Shown here: positions 42,701 to 52,235 of the stretch, piece by piece | How the letters are laid out: every line of letters begins with the position of its first letter | How positions within the stretch are numbered: position 1 is the stretch's first letter | Source: Candidatus Mediterraneibacter merdipullorum | GTDB lineage: Bacteria; Bacillota; Clostridia; Lachnospirales; Lachnospiraceae | Assembly: GCA_019117125.1 (NCBI GenBank) | Contig: DXAL01000048.1 | Span: 16,745 to 80,744, forward strand | Direction of reading: 5' to 3' | Length of the DNA stretch: 64,000 nucleotides | The notes under the pieces: model-generated | Database searches by the model: none | The model's input: the letters and a program-made list of their open reading frames with translations, nothing else | Told to the model about the DNA's origin: nothing | Made by a program: the position numbers and the translations under genes

Positions 42701-44305
42701 ATGCGGAGCAAAGAGGAAATCAGAGACATGATAAACGCCGGACAGGCAGTACTTGGCATAGAGCTTGGCTCCACGAGAATCAAGGCGGTTCTCATCGATA
42801 CGGACAAGACGCCGGTGGCTTCCGGCAGCTATGACTGGGAGAACCAGTATGTGGACCACATCTGGACCTATGATATGGACGAAGTCTGGAAAGGGCTGCG
42901 CGGCTGCTACAGCGACCTGGTAAAAAATGTCCGGGAAACATACGGCGCGTCCATCACGAACCTTGCAGCCATCGGCATCAGCGCCATGATGCACGGCTAT
43001 CTTGCATTTGATGAAAAAGACGAACTCCTGGTTCCTTTCCGCACCTGGCGCAATACCATCACCGGGGAGGCTTCCGGGAAGCTCTCGGAACTGTTTGCCT
43101 ACCACATTCCCCAGCGCTGGAGCATCGCCCACCTGTATCAGGCAATCTTAAACGGAGAGGACCATGTAGATAAAATCCGTTTCTTTACGACCCTTTCCGG
43201 ATATATCCACTGGAAGCTGACCGGACGCAAAGTGCTCGGAAGCGGCGATGCGGCGGGCATGTTCCCGATGGATATCAGCGCAAAAGATTTTGACGGCAGG
43301 ATGCTGGACCAGTTCGACGCTCTTGTGGCTGAGAAAGGATTTCCGTGGAAGATACGGGACCTGCTCCCGAAAGTACTCCTTGCGGGAGAGAATGCGGGCT
43401 GCCTGACAGAAGAAGGGGCAAAGCTCCTGGATGCGGAGGGCAATCTGGCATCGGGCATCCCCATGTGTCCGCCGGAAGGCGACGCCGGGACCGGCATGAC
43501 AGCGACGAACAGTGTGGCTGTGCGGACCGGCAATGTCTCCGCAGGAACAAGTGTATTTGCCATGGCGGTACTGGAAAAGGACCTGACAAAGCCCTATGAG
43601 GAAATCGACCTCGTGACAACGCCTGCCGGGGACCTGGTGGCAATGGTGCACTGCAACAACTGTACTTCCGACCTGAATGCATGGGTTGGACTCTTCAAAG
43701 AGTTTGCCGAGAGCTTTGGCATGGATGTGGACATGAACCGGCTTTTCGGCACCCTCTACAACAAAGCGCTGGAAGGAGATGCGGACTGCGGCGGACTGCT
43801 GGCTTATAACTATTTCTCCGGAGAGCACATCACGGGCTTTGACGAGGGACGTCCGCTCTTTGTGCGCTCGCCTGAGAGCCGGTTTAATCTGGCGAACTTC
43901 ATGCGGGTGCATCTGTATACCTCTCTCGGTGCGCTCAAGACGGGGATGGACATCCTGCTCAAAAAGGAGAATGTGAAGCTGGACCGCATGATGGGGCACG
44001 GCGGGCTGTTCAAGACAAAAGGCGTCGGACAGAGGATACTTGCCGGAGCTATCAACACGCCGGTGTATGTCATGGAGACTGCCGGAGAGGGCGGCGCGTG
44101 GGGCATCGCCCTGCTTGCAGATTACCTGGTCCGCAAAGAGGACGGCGAAAGCCTGACAGATTATCTGGACAACAAAGTATTCCATGACGCGGAAGGGACC
44201 GGGATGGACCCGGTACCGGAAGACGTGGCGGGATATGAGAAATTCATGGAGAGATATGCCAGAGGACTGGCTGTCGAACGTGCCGCGGTGGACTGCGGGA
44301 TATAG
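42701..44305 (+). CDS. FGGY-family carbohydrate kinase (probable ribulokinase-like)
   Basis: 534 residues from ATG 42701, 9 bases after AAGGAGG. N-terminal ATPase phosphate-1 motif [28 protein letters not shown]; phosphate-2-like [21 protein letters not shown]-terminal adenosine motif [16 protein letters not shown]. The substrate is not certain: the nearby araD suggests L-ribulose or a related ketopentose, but this is not the classical AraB and may be a second, unrelated ribulokinase type or L-xylulokinase. Follows ddh by 17 bases. Confidence 0.85.
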   Translation: MRSKEEIRDMINAGQAVLGIELGSTRIKAVLIDTDKTPVASGSYDWENQYVDHIWTYDMDEVWKGLRGCYSDLVKNVRETYGASITNLAAIGISAMMHGYLAFDEKDELLVPFRTWRNTITGEASGKLSELFAYHIPQRWSIAHLYQAILNGEDHVDKIRFFTTLSGYIHWKLTGRKVLGSGDAAGMFPMDISAKDFDGRMLDQFDALVAEKGFPWKIRDLLPKVLLAGENAGCLTEEGAKLLDAEGNLASGIPMCPPEGDAGTGMTATNSVAVRTGNVSAGTSVFAMAVLEKDLTKPYEEIDLVTTPAGDLVAMVHCNNCTSDLNAWVGLFKEFAESFGMDVDMNRLFGTLYNKALEGDADCGGLLAYNYFSGEHITGFDEGRPLFVRSPESRFNLANFMRVHLYTSLGALKTGMDILLKKENVKLDRMMGHGGLFKTKGVGQRILAGAINTPVYVMETAGEGGAWGIALLADYLVRKEDGESLTDYLDNKVFHDAEGTGMDPVPEDVAGYEKFMERYARGLAVERAAVDCGI

Positions 44306-44312
44306 ACAGGAA

Positions 44313-44364
44313 GGTCCGGGTGCAGGGTGCTGTGGCGGCATCCCGTGCCCGGACCGTTTTTTCT
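44313..44364 (+). terminator. Terminator after the FGGY kinase
   Basis: GGTCCGGG-T-GC-A-GGG paired with CCC-G-TGCCCGGACC, followed by GTTTTTTCTTTT. Confidence 0.85.
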
Positions 44365-44398
44365 TTTGGATAAACAAAAACTTTTGGATAAACAGAAA
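44363..44398 (+). repeat. 18-bp tandem duplication
   Basis: CTTTTGGATAAACAAAAA then CTTTTGGATAAACAGAAA, between the kinase terminator and the 3' end of aroA. Confidence 0.9.
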
Positions 44399-44405
44399 CT
44401 TATAT

Positions 44406-45695
44406 TTACAGCAGTTCCTCAAATGTATCATAGAAGGTCGGATAGGACACTTCCACACACTGACTGTCGAGGATTTTCGTATTCCCTTCCGCTGTCAGCG
44501 CGGCGATGCTGAACGCCATGGCGATGCGGTGGTCCAGCAGGGTGTGGATGGCTGCGCCTTTTAACTTTCCCCCGGTGATGACCATGCCGTCTGCTGCCGG
44601 AGTCACCTTGCAGCCCATCGCTGCGAGGTTGTCGCATATCGTCTCGATGCGGTCGGTCTCTTTGACTTTCAGCTCTGCGGCGTCCCGGATGATTGTCGTC
44701 CCTTCCGCCACAGCCGCCATGACTGCGATGACCGGTATCTCGTCGATAAGGGTCGGGATGATGTCTCCCTGGATGACGGTCCCGTGCAGCCGGCTGGTGC
44801 GGACCAGGATGTCCGCTATCTTTTCGCCCCCTTCCACGCGCTCGTTCAGGAGCGTGATGTCTCCGCCCATATCTTCGCAGACTTTCAGGATGCCTGCGCG
44901 GGTCGGGTTGATGCCCACATTTTCAATCAGGATTTCCGAATCCGGCACAATCAGCCCGGCAGCGATAAAGTACGCGGCTGAGGAGATGTCTCCGGGAACA
45001 GTGACTTTCTGACCGTACAGCTCATTCCCGGGGGTGATGACAGCCGTCGCTTTTGTGCTGTCCAGGGCATAGACGGAGCGGATGTCCGCGCCGAATTCTT
45101 TCAGCATGAGCTCTGTGTGGTTCCGGGACAGAGAAGGCTCGGTGACGGATGTCTCGCCTTCTGCATACAGTCCCGCCAGCAGGATGCAGGATTTGACCTG
45201 GGCGGAAGCCACCGGGGAATCATAGTGGATTCCGTGGAGCTCCCCGGGAGTGATATAAAGAGGAGCGCAGCCGTTGCGGAGGATGCTGGAGATGTTCGCG
45301 CCCATCTGCGACAGCGGTTCGATGATGCGCTTCATGGGACGGGCGTTCAGCGACTCGTCTCCGGATATCTTTGACTCAAAGGGCTGGCCTGCAAGGATGC
45401 CGGAGAGCAGGCGGGTGGTCGTTCCGCTGTTTCCCACATCCAGGATGTGCTCCGGTGCCGAAAGACCATGGAGCCCTTTGCCGTGCACGGTGACGGTGTC
45501 CTCCTTTTCCTCGATATCGATGCCCAGTGTCCGGAAGCACCGGATCGTGGCAAGGCAGTCCGCTCCTTCCAGGAAACGATGTATCTCTGTGGTGCCCCGG
45601 GCGATGGAGCCGAACATCACACAGCGGTGTGAGACGGACTTGTCCCCCGGGACGCTGATTTTTCCTCTTAAACCTGTAATGCTGCATAATTCCAT
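44406..45695 (-). CDS. aroA: 3-Phosphoshikimate 1-carboxyvinyltransferase (EPSP synthase)
   Basis: 429 residues from ATG 45695 on the minus strand; a longer frame would overlap tyrA. Motifs: GKISVPGDKSVSHRCVMFGS, DVGNSGTTTRLLSGILAGQP, LNARPMKRIIEPLSQMGANI, VASAQVKSCILLAGLYAEG and a C-terminal LKVKETDRIETICDNLAAMG with DHRIAMAFSIAA. Phosphoenolpyruvate-dependent step of the shikimate pathway. Directly downstream of tyrA (16-base gap), so the two form a tyrosine/aromatic operon. Confidence 0.96.
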   Translation of the reverse strand: MELCSITGLRGKISVPGDKSVSHRCVMFGSIARGTTEIHRFLEGADCLATIRCFRTLGIDIEEKEDTVTVHGKGLHGLSAPEHILDVGNSGTTTRLLSGILAGQPFESKISGDESLNARPMKRIIEPLSQMGANISSILRNGCAPLYITPGELHGIHYDSPVASAQVKSCILLAGLYAEGETSVTEPSLSRNHTELMLKEFGADIRSVYALDSTKATAVITPGNELYGQKVTVPGDISSAAYFIAAGLIVPDSEILIENVGINPTRAGILKVCEDMGGDITLLNERVEGGEKIADILVRTSRLHGTVIQGDIIPTLIDEIPVIAVMAAVAEGTTIIRDAAELKVKETDRIETICDNLAAMGCKVTPAADGMVITGGKLKGAAIHTLLDHRIAMAFSIAALTAEGNTKILDSQCVEVSYPTFYDTFEELL

Positions 45696-45711
45696 GATGA
45701 ATCTGTCCTTC

Positions 45712-46809
45712 CTATGTCTCGTAAACGATATAATGATATTTCTGCAGGAGTTCCACCGCTTTTGCGGAAGAAGCCCCGTCGTAGAACTCGATGCGGAGCG
45801 CGCCCTCTTCAAACTCCCGGTTGTGGATGATGCCGATGTTTTTGATATTGATGTTGTTGCTCGCCAGGATGGTGGCGATGGTGGCGATGCCTCCTGCTTC
45901 GTCGATGATATCGCAGTAGAGGGCAAACTGTTTCTTGATCGGACCTGCCGAGCCCTCGGGCATGGAATCCCGGTAGCCGCGGGATGTCTCGAACAGTGTG
46001 TAGAGCCTGTCCTCATCTCCGGAATCGACGGCGTCCTTTGCCTGCCTGAGCGCCTGGATATAGCTGTCCAGGATGTGAGAGATATTTCCCCCGTTTTTCA
46101 GGCATATCTGCTGCCACATGACCGGTGAGGACGATGCGATGCGGGTGATGTCCTTGAACCCTCCGGCAGCCAGCGCCTTCATCAGCCTGTCCGGAGTATC
46201 GTGGTCGCGCACGTAATTGACCAGCGTGGCTGCGATGATATGGGGCAGGTGGCTGATGGTCCCGGTGACCAGGTCGTGTTCCCGGTAGTCCAGGACGATG
46301 GGGATGGCTTTGAGCGATGAGAGGAACTCCCGGAAGGATTCGACTTCCGGGGCAGGCACCTTCTCTGAGGGAGTCAGGATATAGTAGGCATTCTCGATGA
46401 GATGCGCCCGGGCGTTTGCAAAACCGCTCTTTTCCGAACCCGCCATGGGATGCCCGCCGATGAAGCAGCTCTCCATGCCGAGCGCGGCGGCTTCCTCGTG
46501 GATGGAAGTCTTTACGCTCCCCACGTCCGTCAGGATGCAGCCGCTGCCCATAACGGACTTTAACTGCGCCAGATAGGCGGTATTGCACGATACCGGCGCG
46601 CACAGGAAGATATAGCGGCAGCCGGAAAAGCTCTCGTCGATGGAAGAGCAGGCGGTGTCTATGAGATTGTCCTGTACAGCGAGCGCCAGTGTCTCCCGGC
46701 TCTTGTCAAATGCGATGAGCTCATGCTCCGGGTAGTACTTCCGGATGGCTTTTGCCACGGAGCCGCCGATGAGCCCGAGCCCGATAAATCCGATCTTGGA
46801 TGATGTCAT
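45712..46809 (-). CDS. tyrA: Prephenate dehydrogenase with ACT domain
   Basis: 365 residues. N-terminal NAD-binding GFIGLGLIGGSVAKAIRKYY; VGSVKTSIHEEA; substrate region GGHPMAGSEKSGFANARAHL; helical dimerisation domain (FKDITRIASSSPVMWQQICL); C-terminal ACT domain (about 295-365, GGIATIATILASNNINIKNI) for feedback control by tyrosine. Converts prephenate to 4-hydroxyphenylpyruvate. First gene of the minus-strand tyrA-aroA unit, with its own promoter at 46873-46901. Confidence 0.95.
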   Translation of the reverse strand: MTSSKIGFIGLGLIGGSVAKAIRKYYPEHELIAFDKSRETLALAVQDNLIDTACSSIDESFSGCRYIFLCAPVSCNTAYLAQLKSVMGSGCILTDVGSVKTSIHEEAAALGMESCFIGGHPMAGSEKSGFANARAHLIENAYYILTPSEKVPAPEVESFREFLSSLKAIPIVLDYREHDLVTGTISHLPHIIAATLVNYVRDHDTPDRLMKALAAGGFKDITRIASSSPVMWQQICLKNGGNISHILDSYIQALRQAKDAVDSGDEDRLYTLFETSRGYRDSMPEGSAGPIKKQFALYCDIIDEAGGIATIATILASNNINIKNIGIIHNREFEEGALRIEFYDGASSAKAVELLQKYHYIVYET

Positions 46810-46872
46810 AGTAAGCTGTGTCCTTTCTGTCTGCGCGGTGAAAAATAAGTCCTGACCGCGCTTATGAGTCCT

Positions 46873-46901
46873 ATTTTACCATTTTACGGGGAAAAGGTAA
46901 A
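46873..46901 (-). promoter_or_regulatory. Promoter of tyrA-aroA
   Basis: Minus strand TTTACC, 17-base spacer, TAAAAT. Confidence 0.55.
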
Positions 46902-46936
46902 CTCTTACTATTCTTTATGAAAAATGAATAAAATAG

Positions 46937-46965
46937 TTGTAATCATACGGTAATTTTAGTACAAT
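46937..46965 (+). promoter_or_regulatory. Promoter of the EF-G-like gene
   Basis: TTGTAA, 17-base spacer, TACAAT; divergent from the tyrA promoter. Confidence 0.7.
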
Positions 46966-47035
46966 ATATCCATGATGTGCCTGCCGGAACGTGCAGATGG
47001 CAGGCGAAATAACTACATAACAAGGAGGCAGCAGC

Positions 47036-49111
47036 ATGAAGGTTTACAGAACAGACGAAATCAGGAACGTAGTATTGCTCGGACACGGCGGAAGCGGAAA
47101 GACAAGTCTTGTCGAGGCAATGCTGTATGTATCGGGTGCGTCGAACCGCATGGGCAAAGTTTCAGATGCCAGTACGGTGAGTGATTTTGATAAAGAGGAG
47201 CAGAAACGCGGATTTTCCATCAGCACGAGCCTGATTCCCATTGAGTGGGAGAAAGCAAAGATCAATGTCCTGGATACGCCGGGCTATTTCGACTTTGTGG
47301 GCGAAGTAGAGGAAGCGGTCAGCGCAGCGGACGCGGCAGTCATCGTCGTATCCGGCAAGGCGGGCGTACAGGTCGGGACAGAGAAGGCATGGGAGCTCTG
47401 CGATAAGTACAACCTCCCGAGGATGGTTTATGTGACGGAGATGGATGTGGACGACGCCAGCTTCCGCCAGGTAGTGGAAGACCTGACCGCACGCTACGGA
47501 AAGAAGATTGCGCCTCATTTCCAGCCGATTCGTGAGAACGAAAAGCTGGTCGGATACATCAATGTCATCAAGAATGCAGGGCGCAGATATACCGGTATCG
47601 GACAGAGAGAAGAGTGCGAGATTCCGGATTACTGTATGCCGAACCTCCAGATACTGAGAGATTCCCTGATGGAAGCGGTGGCAGAGACGAGCGAAGAGTT
47701 CATGGAGCGCTACTTCAACGGGGAAGAGTTCTCCATCGAAGAGATACGCGCAGCCATGCGTACGGAAGTGATGGAAGGAGATATCGTGCCGGTCGCTATG
47801 GGCTCCAACGTACAGGCCCAGGGCGTGGCGAACCTCCTTTCCGATATCGTGCGCTTCTTCCCGAGCCCGGACAAGAGAAAGTGCGCGGGCATCAACCGCA
47901 GGACAAATGAGATATTCGAGGCGGATTACGATTTCTCGAAAGCCAAGACGGCATATGTGTTCAAGACCATGGTGGACCCCTTCATCGGGAAATATTCCTT
48001 TGTAAAAGTATGCTCCGGCGTGCTCAAAGGAGACGATGTCCTCTATAACGCAGACACAGACGCAGAGGAGAAGCCGGGCAAGCTCTATACCATGAGCGGC
48101 AACAAGCCTTCCGAAGTGAGCGAACTCTTTGCCGGCGATATCGGAGCCATCGCAAAGCTGGCGAATACCCGCACAGGCGATACCCTTTCCACAAAGGCGA
48201 ACCCGGTATCCTATGCAAAGACCGACTATTCAGTGCCCTATACTTATATGAAGTATACGGTGAAGAATAAAGGCGATGAGGACAAAGTATCCCAGGCGCT
48301 GGCAAGGATGACGGCGGAGGATGTGACGCTGCGCGTTGTAAACGACAGCGAGAACCGGCAGACCCTCCTGTACGGCATGGGCGACCAGCATCTGGAAATC
48401 ACGGCGAGCAAGCTGGCCGCAAGATACAAAGTGGAGATTAATCTGGAGACGCCGAAAGTGGCGTTCCGTGAGACGATACGCAAGAACTCCGACGTGGATA
48501 TGAAGTACAAGAAGCAGACCGGAGGACACGGACAGTACGGACATGTCAAGATGAAGTTCGAGCCGTCCGGAGATTTGGATACACCGTATATCTTTGAAGA
48601 ATGCGTTGTCGGAGGCGCGGTTCCGAAGAACTACTTCCCGGCAGTGGAGAAAGGACTCCAGGAATCGGTCGTGAAGGGACCCCTTGCCGGATATCCGGTC
48701 GTCGGCGTGAAAGCCATCCTGTACGATGGCTCCTACCATCCGGTGGACTCTTCGGAGATGGCGTTCAAGACAGCCACATCCCAGGCGTTCAAGAAAGGCT
48801 TTATGGAGGCTTCGCCGGTTCTCCTTGAGCCCATTGCATCCATCAAAGTCACCGTGCCGGATGAGTACACAGGCGACGTCATGGGCGACCTGAACAAGAG
48901 GCGCGGGCGCGTGCTTGGCATGACCCCGGTTGCCGGAGGCAGGCAGGTCATAGAGGCGGATATCCCAATGACGGGAGTGTTCGGATACTGCACTACACTT
49001 CGTTCCATGACGGCGGGACGCGGTACCTATGAGTATACGTTCGCCAGATATGAGCAGGCGCCGTCGGATGTGCAGGAGAAAGAGATTGCAGCGAGGGCGG
49101 GAGAAGAGTAA
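47036..49111 (+). CDS. Elongation factor G-like translational GTPase (EF-G paralogue)
   Basis: 691 residues with all EF-G domains: G domain with P-loop GHGGSGKTS (16-24), switch I block KRGFSISTSLIPIEW, G3 DTPGYFDF; domain II; domain IV with KKQTGGHGQYGHVKMKF and SYHPVDSSEMAFKTATSQAF; domain V with LNKRRGRVLGM. Differences from canonical EF-G: switch I has RGFSIS rather than RGITI, and the G4 motif NKxD reads TEMD (134-137, VYVTEMD), losing the Asn and Lys that recognise guanine. It is not next to rpsL/rpsG/tuf, so it is not the housekeeping fusA. It belongs to the FusA2-type paralogues; role uncertain. It is not clearly a TetM-type protection protein. Confidence 0.85.
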   Translation: MKVYRTDEIRNVVLLGHGGSGKTSLVEAMLYVSGASNRMGKVSDASTVSDFDKEEQKRGFSISTSLIPIEWEKAKINVLDTPGYFDFVGEVEEAVSAADAAVIVVSGKAGVQVGTEKAWELCDKYNLPRMVYVTEMDVDDASFRQVVEDLTARYGKKIAPHFQPIRENEKLVGYINVIKNAGRRYTGIGQREECEIPDYCMPNLQILRDSLMEAVAETSEEFMERYFNGEEFSIEEIRAAMRTEVMEGDIVPVAMGSNVQAQGVANLLSDIVRFFPSPDKRKCAGINRRTNEIFEADYDFSKAKTAYVFKTMVDPFIGKYSFVKVCSGVLKGDDVLYNADTDAEEKPGKLYTMSGNKPSEVSELFAGDIGAIAKLANTRTGDTLSTKANPVSYAKTDYSVPYTYMKYTVKNKGDEDKVSQALARMTAEDVTLRVVNDSENRQTLLYGMGDQHLEITASKLAARYKVEINLETPKVAFRETIRKNSDVDMKYKKQTGGHGQYGHVKMKFEPSGDLDTPYIFEECVVGGAVPKNYFPAVEKGLQESVVKGPLAGYPVVGVKAILYDGSYHPVDSSEMAFKTATSQAFKKGFMEASPVLLEPIASIKVTVPDEYTGDVMGDLNKRRGRVLGMTPVAGGRQVIEADIPMTGVFGYCTTLRSMTAGRGTYEYTFARYEQAPSDVQEKEIAARAGEE

Positions 49112-49161
49112 GGCAGAACGCCTGAAAAAATCTGAGACAGTCTGAAAAAAGACGGAAGAAA

Positions 49162-49213
49162 GAAACACGGAGCATCCGGAACCACAGAGTCCCGGGCGCC
49201 CCGTGTTTTTTAT
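49162..49213 (+). terminator. Terminator of the EF-G-like gene
   Basis: AAACACGG paired with CCGTGTTT, inner CCGG/CCGG, followed by a T-run. Confidence 0.75.
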
Positions 49214-49274
49214 CCGGACTTCGGGCGGTGTTAAGAAGCTGCTAAGATTTCAGAAGAAGAGCATGAGACCATCC

Positions 49275-49303
49275 TTGTACTTTAGATACAAAGGTGCTAT
49301 AAT
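49275..49303 (+). promoter_or_regulatory. Promoter of trkA-trkH
   Basis: TTGTAC, 17-base spacer, TATAAT. Confidence 0.75.
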
Positions 49304-49357
49304 TGCTCTGCTGTCTGTACGGCAGTGCGGAAAAATATACTTACAGAGGGAAAAAGA

Positions 49358-50725
49358 ATGAAGATTGTTATCATCGGAGATGGGAAAGTAGGATATAAAC
49401 TTGCAAAACAGCTTTCTGTCGAAAACTATGACGTGGTGATGATAGACAGCAATGAAAAGAAACTGCGTTTTGCAGTGGACCGGCTGGACATCGCGTGCGT
49501 GACGGGAGACGCGGCGGACGCCGAAGTGCAGAAGGAGGCGGATGTACCCCATGCGGACCTTGTGATTGCCTGCACCTCTGCAGACGAGTGCAACATGCTG
49601 AGCTGCCTGATTGCAAGGAGGCTCGGCGCGAAGCATACCATCGCGCGCGTGCGCAATCCCATCTATTTCAAACAGATTGGTCTGTTAAAGGAAGACCTTC
49701 ATCTGAGCATGGCGGTGAACCCGGAGCTCATCGTTGCGGATGAAATCAGCAGACTTCTGTTGTTTCCGGATGCCAGCAAGATTGAGACTTTTGTAAAAGG
49801 AAGAGTGGAGCTCATCGAGTTCCCGGTTGGAAAGGACACCCAGGTTGTGGACATGTCCCTTGCGGATATGTACGCCAGGTTCCAGATAAAGCTTCTGGTC
49901 TGTGCGGTAGAGCACGGCGACGAAGTGCTGATTCCGGACGGAGATTACCGGATACGGGAAGGGGACCGGCTGCATGTCGCGGTCTCCCACAGCGAGGTGG
50001 AGCGCTTCTTCAGCATGTTCGGAAAACACAAAGGAAAGATAAGGAAGGTCATCATCTGCGGCGGAGGCAGGGTGGCATATTATCTGGCAATGCAGCTTCT
50101 CAAGCTGGGCATGCAGATTAAGATTATCGAGCGCGACGAGAAGCGCTGCGAGGAACTGTGCGAGCTGCTGCCGAAGGCGACCATCATCAACGGAGATGCG
50201 ACGGACCACGACCTTCTGATAGAGGAGGGCATCGAGGAAGCGGATGCCTTTGTGGGGCTGACCGGCATGGATGAGGAAAATATCATCACAGCGCTTTTCG
50301 CAAAGACCCAGGGTGCGTCCAAGATTATCGCCAAGATAAACGAGGACCGGCGCGCCAGCATGGTGGAGGATTTCGGAATCGACAGCATCGTATCCGCGAA
50401 GACGGCGACGGCAGACGCGATCTTAAGCTATGTCCGCGCGCGGAAGAACTCCCAGAGCAGCGCCAATGTGGAGACGCTCTATCAGCTTGTGGACGAGCAG
50501 GTGGAGGCGCTGGAGTTCATCATCAAATCGGAGACAAAGTACACCGGAGTACCGCTCAAAGAACTGTCCATCCGCCCCAATAACCTCATCGCATGCATTG
50601 CCCGGAAGCGGCAGATTATCATTCCGGGCGGCGACGACTGTATGGAAGTGGGCGACAGCGTCATTGTCGTGACGATGGACAGTCATATAGAAGACCTTGA
50701 AGATATTTTAGTGCAGGTTCGTTGA
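49358..50725 (+). CDS. trkA: Trk potassium uptake regulatory subunit TrkA
   Basis: 455 residues from ATG 49358 (AGAGGGAAAAAG upstream). Two tandem RCK modules: TrkA-N Rossmann folds at IIGDGKVGYKLAKQL and IICGGGRVAYYLAMQL, with TrkA-C domains ending each (DYRIREGDRLHVAVSH and DDCMEVGDSVIVVTM). Cytoplasmic nucleotide-binding ring that gates the TrkH channel-transporter encoded one base downstream. Confidence 0.96.
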   Translation: MKIVIIGDGKVGYKLAKQLSVENYDVVMIDSNEKKLRFAVDRLDIACVTGDAADAEVQKEADVPHADLVIACTSADECNMLSCLIARRLGAKHTIARVRNPIYFKQIGLLKEDLHLSMAVNPELIVADEISRLLLFPDASKIETFVKGRVELIEFPVGKDTQVVDMSLADMYARFQIKLLVCAVEHGDEVLIPDGDYRIREGDRLHVAVSHSEVERFFSMFGKHKGKIRKVIICGGGRVAYYLAMQLLKLGMQIKIIERDEKRCEELCELLPKATIINGDATDHDLLIEEGIEEADAFVGLTGMDEENIITALFAKTQGASKIIAKINEDRRASMVEDFGIDSIVSAKTATADAILSYVRARKNSQSSANVETLYQLVDEQVEALEFIIKSETKYTGVPLKELSIRPNNLIACIARKRQIIIPGGDDCMEVGDSVIVVTMDSHIEDLEDILVQVR

Positions 50726-50726
50726 T

Positions 50727-52172
50727 ATGAACAGGAGAATGATCGTATACATACTGGGGAGGATGCTCGGCGTGGAGGGCGCCGTCCTTCTGATACCGGC
50801 ATTTGTCTCCCTGCTGTACGGGGAAAAGAGCGGCGTCTCTTTCCTCATCGTGGGCGCCATCCTGGGCGTCCTCTTCCTCATCTTCGGCAGGAAGAAGCCG
50901 AAATGTACCAGAATCTACGGGAAGGAGAGCTTTGCCATCGTTGCGCTGGCATGGCTCCTCTGGTCCGCGTTCGGAGCGCTCCCCTTCGTGATATCGGGGA
51001 GCATCCCATTTTATATCGATGCTTTTTTTGAGACAGTGTCCGGATTTACGACAACAGGCTCCACCATCCTTCAGGAGATAGAGAGCCTTCCGATGGGCAT
51101 TAATTTCTGGCGGTGCCTGACCCACTGGATTGGCGGTATGGGCGTGCTCGTCTTCGTGCTCATGATTACCTCTCTGGATGACGAGAATTCCATGCCCCTG
51201 ATGCGGGCGGAGATGCCGGGACCGGAGTCAGACAAGCTCGTCCCCAAGGCAAGGAACACGGCGACCATCCTGTACGGGATGTATTTTGCGCTGACGGCCC
51301 TTGAGGTCATCCTCCTGATGCTCGGAGGCATGAACCTTTACGATGCGCTTGTGCACTCGTTCAGCACGGCGGGGACCGGCGGATTCAACAACCGCAATAC
51401 GAGCGTCGCCTTTTATGACAGCGCCTATATCGACGGGGTCATCACGGTATTTATGATTCTGTTCGGCGTGAACTTCAACCTGTACTTCCTCCTGCTTTTA
51501 AAGGACTGGAAGAGCGTGCTGAAAAACGAAGAACTCAGGGCATATCTGGGCGTCATCGCGGCATCCGTCACGGTGATAACCATCAATATCCTGAGCATTT
51601 ATGAAAATGTATTCCATGCATTCCGCTATGCGGCATTTCAGGTGGCGTCCATCATCACGACCACCGGATTTTACACGGCGGACTATGAGCTGTGGCCGGA
51701 GCTGTCGAAGGCGATCCTGCTTGCCATCATGTTCATCGGCGCGTGCGCAGGGTCCACCGGAGGCGGCATCAAGGTGTGCCGGTTCGTGATACTGCTCAAA
51801 TCCATCCGCCATGAGATACACAAGATTCTGCATCCCAATGCGGTGACCGTCGTCAAGCTGAACGGCAGGAGAGTGGGACAGGACACGATGCGGGGCATCA
51901 ACGTGTATTTTGCCGCATATGTATTTATACTGGTGGCATCGGTGCTTATCGTATCCATCGATAATTTTGATTTTGCCACATCATTCAGCGGCGTGCTGAC
52001 AACAATAAATAACGTCGGACCGGGTATCTCCAAAGTAGGACCGGTGGAAAACTTCCACATGTTTTCGCCCCTCTCCAAGATTGTGTTCAGTTTTGACATG
52101 CTTGTTGGAAGACTGGAGATTATCCCGTTTCTGCTCCTCTTATCTCCGGCGCTCTGGAGAAAGAAATTTTAA
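50727..52172 (+). CDS. trkH: Trk potassium uptake membrane subunit TrkH
   Basis: 481 residues, four pore-loop repeats. Selectivity-filter segments are seen at FFETVSGFTTTGSTIL, HSFSTAGTGGFNNRNTS, ASIITTTGFYTADYELW and TTINNVGPGISKVGPV. GACAGSTGGGIKVCRFVILL marks the conserved mid-helix. Cotranscribed with trkA. Downstream of the stop an in-frame duplicate of its last codons occurs (52173-52196). Confidence 0.96.
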   Translation: MNRRMIVYILGRMLGVEGAVLLIPAFVSLLYGEKSGVSFLIVGAILGVLFLIFGRKKPKCTRIYGKESFAIVALAWLLWSAFGALPFVISGSIPFYIDAFFETVSGFTTTGSTILQEIESLPMGINFWRCLTHWIGGMGVLVFVLMITSLDDENSMPLMRAEMPGPESDKLVPKARNTATILYGMYFALTALEVILLMLGGMNLYDALVHSFSTAGTGGFNNRNTSVAFYDSAYIDGVITVFMILFGVNFNLYFLLLLKDWKSVLKNEELRAYLGVIAASVTVITINILSIYENVFHAFRYAAFQVASIITTTGFYTADYELWPELSKAILLAIMFIGACAGSTGGGIKVCRFVILLKSIRHEIHKILHPNAVTVVKLNGRRVGQDTMRGINVYFAAYVFILVASVLIVSIDNFDFATSFSGVLTTINNVGPGISKVGPVENFHMFSPLSKIVFSFDMLVGRLEIIPFLLLLSPALWRKKF

Positions 52173-52194
52173 CCGGCGCTCCGGAGAAAGAAAT
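52146..52194 (+). repeat. 27-bp-period tandem duplication spanning the trkH stop
   Basis: CCGGCGCTCTGGAGAAAGAA and CCGGCGCTCCGGAGAAAGAA start 27 bases apart. Readthrough of the TAA would add PALRRKK and then meet a second stop. Confidence 0.92.
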
Positions 52195-52235
52195 AGGAAG
52201 AGGACGCAGGTCCTGACTCGGGAAAGGACAGATTT

